DNA of 64,000 nt from Saccharothrix sp. NRRL B-16314 (GTDB taxonomy: Bacteria > Actinomycetota > Actinomycetes > Mycobacteriales > Pseudonocardiaceae): NCBI RefSeq assembly GCF_000716595.1, contig NZ_JNXC01000010.1, positions 115,169 to 179,168 of the forward strand. The letters are read 5' to 3'. Positions 1-8,635 of the stretch are shown piece after piece. Every line of letters starts with the position of its first letter. The first letter of the stretch is position 1. A model generated the notes under the pieces. The model did no database searches and had not been told where the DNA came from. It saw only the letters and a program-made list of their open reading frames with translations. Both the position numbers and the translations under genes were made by a program.

Positions 1-2
1 CG

Positions 3-281
3 GCGGCGGCCCTCGGGGTGCTCGCCGTCGGGGTGGACACCGGTCCGGCGCGGTTGCTGACGCTGGCCCTCGGCTTGTGCCTGTGGGCGATGGCCATCGG
101 CTCCGCGCACACCATCCGGGCGGACCGCCGCAAGATCCTGGCCATCGGCGCCGGGGTGGCGGCCGTCGTCGCCGTGATCGCGTTCGCCGGGGCGGTGGGC
201 GGCATCGGTGGCTTGACCGTCGCCGTGACGGCCGTGTTCCTGAGCGGCATCGCGGCCACCTGGTTCACCGTCTTCTCCTGA
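3..281 (+). CDS. C-terminal part of a membrane protein (5' truncated by window edge)
   Basis: Only about 92 residues are visible; the frame stays open to the left edge, so the start lies outside. The visible part is strongly hydrophobic, with about three membrane segments separated by a short basic loop (RADRRK), ending a few residues after the last segment. No catalytic motif or Cys/His cluster is visible and I do not recognise the family. It converges on the alpha/beta hydrolase with only 12 bases between the two stop codons. Inner-membrane location is inferred from hydrophobicity alone. Confidence 0.6.
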   Translation, partial: AAALGVLAVGVDTGPARLLTLALGLCLWAMAIGSAHTIRADRRKILAIGAGVAAVVAVIAFAGAVGGIGGLTVAVTAVFLSGIAATWFTVFS

Positions 282-293
282 TCCGCCGGCCGG

Positions 294-1154
294 TCACCCC
301 CGGTCGGCGCGGCGGGTGTTCTCGACGATCGCGTCGAGGATTGTCGCCCACGCGCCGGGCGGGAGGTCGTGTCCCATGCCCGGGACGAGCAGGAGTCGCG
401 CGCCGCTGATCGCGGCTGCGGTCGCCTCGCCGCCGGAGTGGTGGCACATGCGGTCCGCGGTCCCGTGGATCACCACCGTCGGAGCCGTGATCAACGCGAG
501 TTGAGCGGTGCGGTCTCCCGCCGCCCGCACGGCCTTGTGCTGCCGCCGCCGTCCGCCGCGGTGGTCGGGGTCGCGGCGGAACGAGAGCGCGGTGGCCCGC
601 CTGATCTCCTCAAGGTCCTGCTCGAAGCCGGGCGAGCCGATGGCCTCGAACACCCGCACCCGCCGCTCGACGGCCTCCTGCTCGGTGCGGGCGCCCCGGG
701 CCAGCACGTGCCGGATCAACCGCAGCGAGGTGCGGCCCTTGCCGCGGCGGCCGGTGGTGGACATCAGCGACGCCAGGCTCCGGACCCGTGCCGGGTGGAG
801 CGCGGCCATGACCTGGGCGATCATCCCGCCCATCGACGCTCCGACCACGTGGGCGCGGGCGACGCCGAGCGCGTCGAGGAGCCCGATGGCGTCGGCCGCC
901 ATGTCGGCCAACGAGTAGGCGGCTCCTGGCAGGTGGGTCGAGCGCCCGGCGTCGCGGTTGTCGAACCGGACGACGTGGAAACCGCGCTCGGCGAGCCGCA
1001 CGCAGAACTCGTCGGGCCAGTGCACGAGCTGGAACCCCATGCCCATGACCAGCAGCAGCACGGGGTGCCGCGGGTCGCCGAAGGTCTCATGGCAGAGCTC
1101 GATGCCGTTGGCCGTCACGAAGTGTTCCGACGCGGTGGTCGTGACGTCTCGCAT
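294..1154 (-). CDS. alpha/beta hydrolase
   Basis: 286 residues with the alpha/beta-hydrolase layout. The HGxxG-equivalent oxyanion region is MGMGFQ near residue 40, the nucleophile elbow is GASMGG with Ser about residue 107, the acid is in HGTADRM and the catalytic His in PGMGHD near the C-terminus. The strand-helix stretch FDNRDAGRST is typical of proline-iminopeptidase or haloalkane-dehalogenase-like members. The substrate cannot be read from sequence; an esterase or lactonase acting on a small molecule in the cytoplasm is likely. The ATG at 1154 is preferred because TTGGAG lies 5 bases upstream; the frame stays open further upstream without a better start. It lies downstream of the lipoprotein gene on the same strand, 38 bases away, so the two may be cotranscribed. 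Confidence 0.8.
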   Translation of the reverse strand: MRDVTTTASEHFVTANGIELCHETFGDPRHPVLLLVMGMGFQLVHWPDEFCVRLAERGFHVVRFDNRDAGRSTHLPGAAYSLADMAADAIGLLDALGVARAHVVGASMGGMIAQVMAALHPARVRSLASLMSTTGRRGKGRTSLRLIRHVLARGARTEQEAVERRVRVFEAIGSPGFEQDLEEIRRATALSFRRDPDHRGGRRRQHKAVRAAGDRTAQLALITAPTVVIHGTADRMCHHSGGEATAAAISGARLLLVPGMGHDLPPGAWATILDAIVENTRRADRG

Positions 1155-1192
1155 GGGTCTCCAACCCGGTCGAGTCCAGGAGCCCGGTCGGG

Positions 1193-1606
1193 CTAGGCCT
1201 GGTCGGGCTTGTAGCAGGTGTCGAAGCCGGCGGGCTTGGGCTGGTTGCCCGCGAGCAAGGCCACCACGTCCTGCTGCTTCAGGTTCTCCGGGTAACCGGG
1301 CCAGTCCGGCTCCTGGCCGTTGACGTGCAGCTCGTCGAGCCAGTAGCCGGACTGGCCGGACACCTTCTCGAACTCGAGGTCGCAACCCTTGACCCGGACC
1401 GTCACCTCCAGCACCTTCTGCGACGACTTGACCGTCCGCTTGCCGATCTTCTTGCTCTTCTTCTCGGACTCGCTGCGCGGCTCGCCGATGGTGCCGAAGC
1501 CCGCCGCCTTCAACTCCTCGACGAACTTGTCGTCGTTGCTGGAGCACGCCACCAGGGACGCGGCGCAGCCCAGTGCCAGCAGCACGGACGTGACCTTCGT
1601 GTTCAT
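1193..1606 (-). CDS. small secreted lipoprotein, function unknown
   Basis: 137 residues starting at the ATG at 1606. Residues 1-20 form a signal peptide with a basic N-terminus (MNTK) and hydrophobic core, ending in the lipobox LVAC followed by SSNDD, so the protein should be lipid-anchored on the outer face of the membrane. The mature part is Lys/Glu-rich in the middle and carries two further Cys (VKGCDLEF and FDTCYKP) that could form a disulfide. I do not recognise a domain. An upstream in-frame start exists but would put a charged extension before the signal peptide. The gene ends with TAG, showing that TAG works as a normal stop in this genome. Confidence 0.72.
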   Translation of the reverse strand: MNTKVTSVLLALGCAASLVACSSNDDKFVEELKAAGFGTIGEPRSESEKKSKKIGKRTVKSSQKVLEVTVRVKGCDLEFEKVSGQSGYWLDELHVNGQEPDWPGYPENLKQQDVVALLAGNQPKPAGFDTCYKPDQA

Positions 1607-1733
1607 GGCGCACAGCAAACATGGGCGGCCGAAGTACCCGCGCCCCGGGTCACCCAACCGTTACCGCGCTGTGACCGTCGTCCCGGCTGCGGGCGTCCGG
1701 TCGGCCCAGCCCCGAACTCGTCCGCACGGCCGC

Positions 1734-1758
1734 GAAAGCGTTGAAAAGCAACGCTTTC
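1734..1758. promoter_or_regulatory. perfect 10-bp inverted repeat, possible operator
   Basis: GAAAGCGTTG and CAACGCTTTC are perfectly complementary arms separated by AAAAG. The site lies between the lipoprotein gene (minus) and the large secreted protein (plus). No T-run follows, so an operator is more likely than a terminator. The binding protein is unknown. Confidence 0.4.
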
Positions 1759-1865
1759 CGCCGGGCTGATTACCTATTTGTGCGGTGGGTAACGAAACCG
1801 GCGGGGGTGAGCGAAACAGGGTCTGCACCCCAATCGGGCGCTGTCCGCCTTCGTCAGGAGAGCCC

Positions 1866-4091
1866 ATGAGACGGTTCACCACCTTCGTCGTGCTGTTACT
1901 GGCCGCCGCCGTCGGCGGCGTCCCACCGGCGGATGCCGGCCCACTCGACCGGGTCACCCTGTGCCACTCGCCGGGCACCCCGGCCTAGAAGACGCTCACC
2001 CTGCCGGCGCCCGCCGTCGAGGCGCACCTGCGACACGGCGACCGGCTCGGGTCGTGCGAGGACGGCGTGCCGTGCGCCGCGCCGCCGCCGGTCCAGGAGA
2101 TCCCGCCGGGCACCGAGCCGGCGGAGGAGCCCGAGTACGTCTCCGAGGCCGTCGCGGTGCTGGAAGGCGCGAGTGAGAACGGCTTCACCGCCGCCGGCGC
2201 GCCGATCACGCTCCGCCTGAGCTGCCCCACGCTCGACCAGACGACCGAATCCGTCGTCGTGTACGACAACGGCCTCCCGTTGCCCTTCTCGTCACTCGCC
2301 CTGACCGCCGACACCATCACCGTCACAGGCGGTCTCGGTGCCGGCCGCCACGAGCTCGCGCTGTCCGCGCTGGACGTGCACGGCTACGCGATCGAGGCGG
2401 ACTTCGTGCTCTGGGTCGGCAACCACATGGTGCCGGTCCTCGTGCTCGACGCGAACGGCGCGCCCGTGGAGGGCGCGTCCGTGGTGGCCAAGCTGTCCGA
2501 CGACCCGGACGTGTCGGCGACCCTCGTGACCGACGCGGCGGGCCGCGGTGCGTTCCCGAACCTGCCCAACCGCTCGTACAACGTGATCGCGAACGCCGCC
2601 GGCAACCGGTTCGCCACCCAGCCGACGAGCGTGTTCGACGGCACCGTCGTGCTGCGGCTGCTCGGCATCGGGGCGCCGAGCGCGGTGGACAACAACGACT
2701 TCTCGCAGGGCACGGCGGGGTGGGAGACCGGCACCGCGCCGGTCTCGGTGATCCCGCACGTCGAGGGCTCGCCGTCCGGGTTCACCGCCGCCACCCAGCC
2801 GAACGGGGCGCGCACCGAGGAGGCGTCGGCGCAGGCCACCGCCGCCATCACCGGATCGGCTCCCGCCGGGCTGTCGGCCGAGGCCGCCGACTTCGACCTC
2901 GCCCTGGACACCGCGGGCGAGGGGCAGCAGTCGATCTCGCGGACCTTCGACGTCGAGGCCGGGGTCAAGAGCGTGACCGTGCGGTACCGGTTCATCACCA
3001 GTGAGGTGCCCGGAGGGTGGTTCGGCAGCGAGTTCAACGACTTCTACAACGTGGCCGTGCGGTCGTCCCAGGCCTCCGGCGCGGTCTCCAACGGCAACAG
3101 CATGAACGGCCTCGGCCTGGCCGCGTTCGACGGCGGCGGCGCGACCGGCTGGAGCGAGTCCGAGCTGCCGGTGGACCCGCAGGGCGACACCGTGCGGGTG
3201 GACCTCGCCGTCGCGAACGTCGCCGACGGGCTGTTCGGCTCGCGGGTCGTGGTGGACGTGGTCGAGGAGAAGAAGCTGACCATCAGCCAGGTCCAGCTGC
3301 GGGACATCGACAACCAGGCCCTCCAGTTCCTCAGCGCGTCCGACCACGCGTACTTCGGTGGTCAGACCCGCGTGCACGGCACGATCACCGTGCAGGGGCC
3401 CAAGGACGAGTCGCTGACCGAGCTGGTCCTGGAGGTGGTGGAGGGCGGCACGACCGTGCGCGGCACCCTCGCCGCCGCCGTCCGGCCCGCGCTGGTGACC
3501 GCGTTCGGCGACGACGAGGAGAACAAGATCACGACCAACCAGTTGCTGTTCGAGGTGCCTGCCGGCCTGCTCGACGCGGTCGACCAGGCCGCCAACGGCC
3601 AGTTGACGCTCCGCGTGCGGGCCACGTCGTCCAGCGGGGAGACGGCCGAGAAGGACGCCGGCACCGCGACCAAGCTCGTGCGGTTCACCGGCGCCAACCG
3701 CTACGGCGGTCGGGACGGTGCGGTCGGCGGCGACGACTGGGCGCTGCCCACGGTGCGCGCGTTCATCGACGGCGCGGGCCAGACGTGGGGCGACTTCTCG
3801 AACATGAACGGCGGACCGTTCGCGCCGCACGCCTCGCACCGCGTCGGCACCAGCGCCGACGGCTGGTTCACCGGCTACAACAACCGTGACGCCACGACCG
3901 CCGCGACGATCATCGACCAGCTCAACGCGCACGGCACCGACATCCGCTCGGTGTACGTGACCTTCGCGGCCGGGAGCGCGTTCGCCCAGGCCATCGCGAA
4001 CGTCACGCTCGCCGACGGTCGCGCGGCCACCGCGGTGATCCGCAACATCGGCGGCCACACCACCCACTTCCACTGGGAGGTCAACCCCTGA
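1866..4091 (+). CDS. large secreted multidomain protein, frame interrupted by one in-frame TAG
   Basis: The ATG at 1866 opens a signal peptide (MRRFTTFVVLLLAAAVGG, Ala-Asp-Ala cleavage region), followed by VTLCHSPGTPA. A TAG at 1986-1988 then interrupts the frame. Reading through it continues in the same frame with KTLTLPAPAVEAHLRHGDRLGSC, which completes a recognisable small Cys-containing module (C-H-x-P ... HGD-x-LG-x-C), so the two parts belong to one gene. Downstream come Ig-like or carbohydrate-binding-like beta regions, and a C-terminal domain with HASHRVGTSADG and THFHWEV. That HxxxxGxxxD ... HFH pattern resembles LAS-type metallopeptidases (MepA / D-Ala-D-Ala peptidase fold). The full frame would be 741 codons. 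An automated call might begin at the GTG at 2067, which would lose the signal peptide. It is either a recent pseudogene, a readthrough gene or a sequencing error. A perfect terminator hairpin follows. Confidence 0.7.
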
Positions 4092-4096
4092 CGGCC

Positions 4097-4128
4097 GGAG
4101 GGGGACGGCCGGGTGGCCGTCCCCCTCC
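4097..4128. terminator. bidirectional terminator hairpin
   Basis: A perfect 14-bp stem (GGAGGGGGACGGCC and its complement) with a 4-base loop GGGT, located between the converging stop codons of the secreted protein and the subtilase. There is no T-tract, as is usual in actinomycetes. Confidence 0.8.
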
Positions 4129-4166
4129 GTGGTTGTCGGAACGCTGTCGTCGTCAGGACGCCGTGG

Positions 4167-5363
4167 TCAGAAAGAAGCGACGTTGAGCAGCGGTTCGTGC
4201 GTGGCGTCCGGGTCGGTGGCCGTGCTCCAGGTGCCGGTGCCGGCCGCTCGGAGGGCGGACTTCACCGTGTCGGGCGACGCGGTCGCGTGCGTGGCCACGT
4301 AGAGCGCCGCGCCACCGGCGACGTGCGGGCTGGCCATCGACGTGCCCGAGATCGTGTTGTAGCCGCCGCCCTTCCAGGTGGACAGGACGCAGACACCGGG
4401 CGCGATGAGGTCGACGTCCGCGCCGTAGTTGGAGAAGTCCGCGAACGTGTCGTCGACGTCGGTCCGGCAGGTGGCCGCCGCACCGCCGCCCGCCAGGCCG
4501 TTGAAGTCGGCCAGCGCGCTGACCGTGATCACCTCGTCGTACGCGGCGGGCACGAAGGTCGCCGAGTCCGCCGCGCTGTTGCCGGCGGCCACGACGTAGG
4601 TGACGCCCGCCGCGACCGAGCGGCAGATCGCCTCGTGCAGCGCGTCCTTGTTGCTGCCGCAGGCGCTGTCGCTGCCGGACCCGCCGAGGCTCATGTTGGC
4701 GACCTCGATCTCGTCGGCGTGCGCCGTCACGTAGTCGATGCCGCAGATGATGTCGGACCAGGTGCCGCTGCCCTGGTTGTTGAGCACCCGGACCGGCCAG
4801 ATCCGGGCGCCGGGCGCGACACCGACGACGCCGTCACCGTTGTCCAGCGCGCCGATCGTGCCGGCGACGTGGGTGCCGTGGCCGTTGCCGTCGTCGGCGC
4901 TGCGACCGCTGGAGCAGTTCTTCGCGCCGGCGGTGTGCACGTTGAGGTCGGGGTGGTCGAGGTCGACGCCGGTGTCGATCACCGCGACGTCCACGGCCAC
5001 CCGCTGGTCGGTGCCGTCGATGGCGGCGGTCGCGCTCAGTTCGGCGTCGACCCGGTTGACGCCGGTCGGCGTGGTCTGCGCGGTGGTGCTCGCGACGCCG
5101 TCAGGCTGGACCAGCACCACCCGCGGGTCCCGGGCAAGGCGGGCCGCGGCGGTGGCGGTCATCTTCGCCGAGTAGCCGCGCAGGGCGCTGGAGTAGACGT
5201 GGTTCACGGCGGTGCCGTGGTCGGCCGACACGGAGGCGGCTTCGACACCGCCGTCCAGCAGGACGATGTACCCGCTGGTCCGGGTGTCGGCGTTGGCGGC
5301 GGCAGGGAGGACGGCGGCGAACAGGGTGGCTGCGATCAGCGACTTGCCGAGTAGGCGGCGCAT
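4167..5363 (-). CDS. secreted S8 subtilisin-like serine protease
   Basis: 398 residues. Residues 1-25 are a Sec signal peptide (MRRLLGKS then a hydrophobic core, cleavage near ANA-DT). Residues 30-95 match an inhibitor I9 propeptide (YIVLLDGG, then LRGYSAKM). The mature peptidase has the complete catalytic set: Asp in VAVIDTGVD (about 130), His in NGHGTHVAGT (about 162), the oxyanion Asn in VVAAGNS, and Ser in SGTSMASPHVAGG. It is the size of the thermitase/proteinase-K-like actinomycete enzymes, with paired Cys that may form disulfides. It probably acts extracellularly on proteins for nutrition. It stands alone between a shared terminator and an unknown gene. A second, unrelated subtilase lies at 28148-29875. 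Confidence 0.92.
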   Translation of the reverse strand: MRRLLGKSLIAATLFAAVLPAAANADTRTSGYIVLLDGGVEAASVSADHGTAVNHVYSSALRGYSAKMTATAAARLARDPRVVLVQPDGVASTTAQTTPTGVNRVDAELSATAAIDGTDQRVAVDVAVIDTGVDLDHPDLNVHTAGAKNCSSGRSADDGNGHGTHVAGTIGALDNGDGVVGVAPGARIWPVRVLNNQGSGTWSDIICGIDYVTAHADEIEVANMSLGGSGSDSACGSNKDALHEAICRSVAAGVTYVVAAGNSAADSATFVPAAYDEVITVSALADFNGLAGGGAAATCRTDVDDTFADFSNYGADVDLIAPGVCVLSTWKGGGYNTISGTSMASPHVAGGAALYVATHATASPDTVKSALRAAGTGTWSTATDPDATHEPLLNVASF

Positions 5364-5452
5364 GGCACTCCTGAAGGGGCAGGTGCAGGGGCAACGATGT
5401 TCTCATTGCCCGGCGCCCGATCCGTTGCGCCGTTCAGGCGATATCCGCCGTC

Positions 5453-5971
5453 TCAGACGGCGACGAGCTCGCAGTTCGTCAACGTCACCCGGTCACCCAG
5501 GCCCTGGCCGACGTAGTAGCCGGCGGAGACCAGCGCACTGCGGTAGACCGCTCCGGCGGGGCCGCTCCAGTAGTCGTTGTACAACTTGCCGTCCACGACG
5601 GCGAACCGCGCCGTGTACGCCGACGCCCGGTAGTACCAGCCCGTTGCCTTGAGGCACAGGTGGTTCCCGTCCTCTTTGATCAACCACTTCGCCCAGCCCC
5701 GGCTGTCCACGTCCTGCAACTGGAACTGGCACGCGGCCTCCGCGTAGCCGATCATGACGATGTAGTCCCAGAACGACTGGCTCGCATTGGGTCCGAGGGG
5801 GCTCAGGTACCCGACCAGGTCCTCTCCGGACTCACCGAGGTAGTTGGCCTTGAGGCGGTACCAGGTGTTGGGGTCTGCCGCCGCCACCACGCCGTCGGGC
5901 AGGGGGAGGGGAGGGCCATCGGGGGTGAACGGCTGGTCGTTCTCGGACGGTGATCTGGAGGGGTCCGCCAT
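5453..5971 (-). CDS. hypothetical protein, Trp/Tyr-rich, no signal peptide
   Basis: 172 residues from the ATG at 5971. This start is chosen over a GTG three codons upstream because the Shine-Dalgarno AAGGGTGAG sits correctly only for the ATG. A Pro/Asp-rich N-terminus (residues 1-30) precedes a compact aromatic-rich domain with WYRLKANYLG, SFWDYIVMIGY, GWAKWLI and ATGWYYR. The alternating aromatic/polar pattern suggests an all-beta fold, perhaps lectin-like. I do not recognise the family and assign no function. No signal peptide or membrane segment is visible. It is flanked by unrelated genes on the same strand. Confidence 0.65.
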   Translation of the reverse strand: MADPSRSPSENDQPFTPDGPPLPLPDGVVAAADPNTWYRLKANYLGESGEDLVGYLSPLGPNASQSFWDYIVMIGYAEAACQFQLQDVDSRGWAKWLIKEDGNHLCLKATGWYYRASAYTARFAVVDGKLYNDYWSGPAGAVYRSALVSAGYYVGQGLGDRVTLTNCELVAV

Positions 5972-6140
5972 TGATCTCACCCTTTCGGGATTGGTTGCTG
6001 AGTCAGGGGGTGATGGTCACAGCAGAGTGCTCGCGAATCCGGCCCGGAAGCAATATCCCTCCACTGTTGTCACCCGGTAGTGGCGGAATTTCCCTGCCCC
6101 GACTGCGATGGGTCGACCTTCAGGTGTCACTCACTATAGC

Positions 6141-6156
6141 TTCAGTGTTGACTGAA
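6141..6156. other. short inverted repeat after the APH-type gene
   Basis: TTCAGT and ACTGAA with the 4-base spacer GTTG, immediately beyond the stop codon (6158-6160) of the minus-strand phosphotransferase gene, in an unusually AT-rich patch. It could be a weak terminator or an operator for the minus-strand gene that starts at 5971. Confidence 0.3.
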
Positions 6157-6157
6157 T

Positions 6158-7087
6158 CTAGCCGGTTCGGGCGTTGGCCCGGCGGAGGCGTTCGACGGCC
6201 TGGACGCGGAGGGCGTCGCAGCACAGCGGGGTGGTGCCGTGGACGGCTTCCCAGCGGGCGTTGTGCGCCGCCGGCCACAGGCTGGCGGCCCACGCGATCT
6301 CCCGCTCCTCCGCGGTGAACCGGCGGCCCCGGAAGTCCTGGTAGGCCGCGAGGAACGCGGCGGAGCTGTCGATCGGGGCGAGGGTCGGCGGCGTGGTGCT
6401 GGGGAACGACCCGCACGCCGCACCCGCCAGCGCGGCCTCCGGCAGCCACGCCAGGCTGTCCCAGTCGTGCACGGCCCACACCTCCCCGCCGTGCCAGCGG
6501 AGGTTCTGGGCTTCGAAGTCGGCGTGGCCCAGCACGCGCGGCAGGTCGGCGGCCAGCAGCCGCTTGCGGGCCAGTGCGGCCGTGTCGACGACGTGCGCGG
6601 GCACGGCGTCCTGGTCCCGGTCGTCGAGCACGCTGACCGGCGGCCACAGCCCTGAACCCGTGTGGTCCCAACGCGCCCAGCGCGGGTTCGGCAGCGGCGG
6701 CGGGACGGTCACGTCGGCCAGTCCGGCCATCAACCGGGCGAACACCGCCGCGTAGCGCACGGCGACGTCCGGCGAGTCGCCGCGCAGCAGATCACCGCCG
6801 GCTCGCGACTCCTCGGCGTGCACCGCCAACGCGCCGACCCGGACCGCGGGCGTGAGCGGTCGGGCGCACGGGAAGCCCCGCTCCGCCAACTCGGCCTGCG
6901 CGGCGACGCACGACGCGGCCCGCCCGTCGTCCTCCCGCGCCTTCACCACGACGTCCCGCGCGTCGGCCAACCGCAGCCCGAACACCGTCGACATCTGCCG
7001 CAGTGCGAACAGCACGGCGACCGGCTCGGCACCCAGGTGGTCCGCGCACCAGCCCGGCAGCCAGTCCGGCAGGTCGTCCAACGGCAT
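6158..7087 (-). CDS. aminoglycoside phosphotransferase (APH)-family kinase
   Basis: 309 residues with the protein-kinase-like APH fold. The catalytic loop is VLGHADFEAQNLRWH (the HxDxxxxN pattern, with Asp as base and Asn as metal ligand), followed about 15 residues later by the metal-binding VHDWDSLAWLP. The N-lobe lysine is probably in VVVKAREDD. The family phosphorylates small molecules such as aminoglycosides, macrolides, choline or thioribose. The lack of an obvious resistance-cluster context makes the substrate uncertain; self-resistance or sugar/metabolite phosphorylation are both possible. The ATG at 7087 gives a normal length. The O-methyltransferase gene lies 27 bases upstream on the same strand. 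Confidence 0.85.
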   Translation of the reverse strand: MPLDDLPDWLPGWCADHLGAEPVAVLFALRQMSTVFGLRLADARDVVVKAREDDGRAASCVAAQAELAERGFPCARPLTPAVRVGALAVHAEESRAGGDLLRGDSPDVAVRYAAVFARLMAGLADVTVPPPLPNPRWARWDHTGSGLWPPVSVLDDRDQDAVPAHVVDTAALARKRLLAADLPRVLGHADFEAQNLRWHGGEVWAVHDWDSLAWLPEAALAGAACGSFPSTTPPTLAPIDSSAAFLAAYQDFRGRRFTAEEREIAWAASLWPAAHNARWEAVHGTTPLCCDALRVQAVERLRRANARTG

Positions 7088-7114
7088 GGGGCGACTGTGC
7101 CACGGGCGGGCGGC

Positions 7115-8146
7115 TCAGCGTTCGGTGGCGGACCGGAATTCGAGGAGGCAGCGCTCGGCGGTCAGCGTGGTCACGGTGTCGAGGACCAACCCGTGCGGTG
7201 CGGCGAGCGCGCGGAACTCCTCGAGCCGGCGCTCTCGGCCGCCGTAGTGCACGAGCATGACCAGGTCCATCTCGCTGGCGGCGTGAAGCCCTCCGACCGC
7301 TTCGACGACGAGGACGCGGCCTGCCGGTCCGGCGGCCTCGACGCAGCGGGCCAGGATGCGGTGGGCGTGCTCGTCGTCCCAGTCGTGGAGGACGTCGAAC
7401 AGCAGGTAGGCGTCCGCCCCTGCCGGGAGCGGGTCGAAGAAGCTGCCCGCGGTCACCTCGGCTCGGCCGTCCAGTCCGTTGGCGCTGAAGGTCTTCCCGG
7501 CTTCGACGGCGGTCGCTTCGAGGTCGACCAGGTGGCCGCGCAGCGAGGGGTGGGCGGTCAGGATCGCGGCGAGCGGGGTGCCGTGGCCGCCGCCGACGTC
7601 GACGAGGGTGCGGAACCGGGACCAGTCGAAGCCGGCGACGACCTGCGGCAGCTGCGCGCGGATCCGCTGGGTCATCTGCCGGTCGAACGTCTCGCGGAGG
7701 TGGGGGTGTTCGGTGAGGTCGGCCCAGAAGTCCTGGCCGTAGCGGAGCGGGTAGGCCGCTTCGCCGGTGGCGATGCTGTGGGCGAGTTCGACGAAGGACA
7801 GCTCGGCGCGGCCGGCGGCGGACTCCAGGTGCAGGAGGTTGGCCAGGCCGTTGTCGGCGTCGGCGCGGAGGTTCGCCCCGAACTCGGTGGTCCGGTAGCC
7901 GGCGGGCGTCCGTTCGACGATGCCGAGGGTCGTGAGGTGGCCCAGCAACAGGGTGAGCGCGACCGGTGAGACGTCCAGCTCGGCCGCGACCCGGTCGGCG
8001 GCGGCGCCGTCACCGAGCAGGCGGTCCGGCAGGCCCAGCGTCACCGCGACCCGCAACGCCATCGGAGTAGCCAGCCCGGCCATGCGCCGGATTTCGTCCA
8101 CACCTCGTTCGTGGTCCACGGAAATCCACTGTGGCACGCCTGTCAA
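7115..8146 (-). CDS. SAM-dependent O-methyltransferase (plant-type, hydroxyneurosporene/acetylserotonin family)
   Basis: 343 residues. The N-terminal half is the helical dimerisation winged-helix (AADRVAAELDVSPVALTLLL). The C-terminal half is a Rossmann fold with motif I VDVGGGHGTPLA, motif II HLVDLEA and the family signature FDVLHDWDDE, then MDLVMLVHYGGRER. Enzymes of this type methylate phenolic or enolic hydroxyls of secondary metabolites, e.g. the DnrK/TcmN class. The long ORF begins at a TTG at 8146; an internal GTG nine bases further in is an alternative. No tailoring-enzyme cluster surrounds it, so the acceptor is unknown. It is followed closely by the APH-type kinase gene. Confidence 0.88.
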   Translation of the reverse strand: MTGVPQWISVDHERGVDEIRRMAGLATPMALRVAVTLGLPDRLLGDGAAADRVAAELDVSPVALTLLLGHLTTLGIVERTPAGYRTTEFGANLRADADNGLANLLHLESAAGRAELSFVELAHSIATGEAAYPLRYGQDFWADLTEHPHLRETFDRQMTQRIRAQLPQVVAGFDWSRFRTLVDVGGGHGTPLAAILTAHPSLRGHLVDLEATAVEAGKTFSANGLDGRAEVTAGSFFDPLPAGADAYLLFDVLHDWDDEHAHRILARCVEAAGPAGRVLVVEAVGGLHAASEMDLVMLVHYGGRERRLEEFRALAAPHGLVLDTVTTLTAERCLLEFRSATER

Positions 8147-8311
8147 TCGGGATCGGCCTCGTGACCGGGCCGGGACCTCGTTGTCGGGTGTTCACCGGAC
8201 ACCGGGACGGCCGACGCCCGCGTACGCTCGGCACCCGGGAGCCGCCGGTGCATTTCCGCCTGCGCACCGCGTCTTCGTGGGGTGGGCGCGGTATGCGGTC
8301 GGGGCGGGCTT

Positions 8312-8366
8312 GCCCAGAGCCCGCCCGGAGCCCGCCCAGAGCCTGTCCGGTGCCTGTCCGGTGCTG
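8312..8366. repeat. five tandem 11-bp repeats
   Basis: Units GCCCAGAGCCC, GCCCGGAGCCC, GCCCAGAGCCT, GTCCGGTGCCT and GTCCGGTGCTG run head to tail in the 280-base divergent region between the O-methyltransferase and the Pro/Gln-rich small protein gene. The period is close to one helical turn. Confidence 0.65.
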
Positions 8367-8428
8367 TCGCCACGATGCGTGGGTGTCCATCCACAAGTGT
8401 TACGCGAAGGCCTTCGTGAGGAGGTTCG

Positions 8429-8635
8429 ATGACGCACCCCGGTGCGCCACAGCAGTTCCCGCCGCACGACCCGCGGTTTCCTCCGCAAGGGCAACAGCAG
8501 TACGGGCAGCCCTCGCAACCGGGCCGGCACCCACATCCAGGGCAGCACTCGCGTCCGGGTTCGCCGTTTCCGCAGCAGCACCCGCAGCAAAGCGCCGACG
8601 ACGCACTGCTCATCGAGCAGAAGAAGATCAAGTGA
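8429..8635 (+). CDS. small Pro/Gln/His-rich protein, function unknown
   Basis: 68 residues, preceded by a strong Shine-Dalgarno (GAGGAGG, 4 bases from the ATG), which is the main support for translation. Residues 1-55 are low-complexity and disordered (MTHPGAPQQFPPHD, then repeated Q/P/H/G), like the N-terminal tails of actinomycete membrane or export proteins, but no membrane domain follows. The C-terminus ends in ALLIEQKKIK. Its TGA overlaps a possible GTG start (8632) of a 27-residue ORF. The spermidine-synthase-like gene starts 119 bases downstream on the same strand. No family is recognised. Confidence 0.5.
   Translation: MTHPGAPQQFPPHDPRFPPQGQQQYGQPSQPGRHPHPGQHSRPGSPFPQQHPQQSADDALLIEQKKIK

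Noticed and set aside
2292..4073. 593-codon open frame on the minus strand
   Set aside because: It is antisense to the secreted multidomain protein and shows the His/Val/Arg-rich composition typical of a reverse shadow in GC-rich DNA; no domain or ribosome-binding site.
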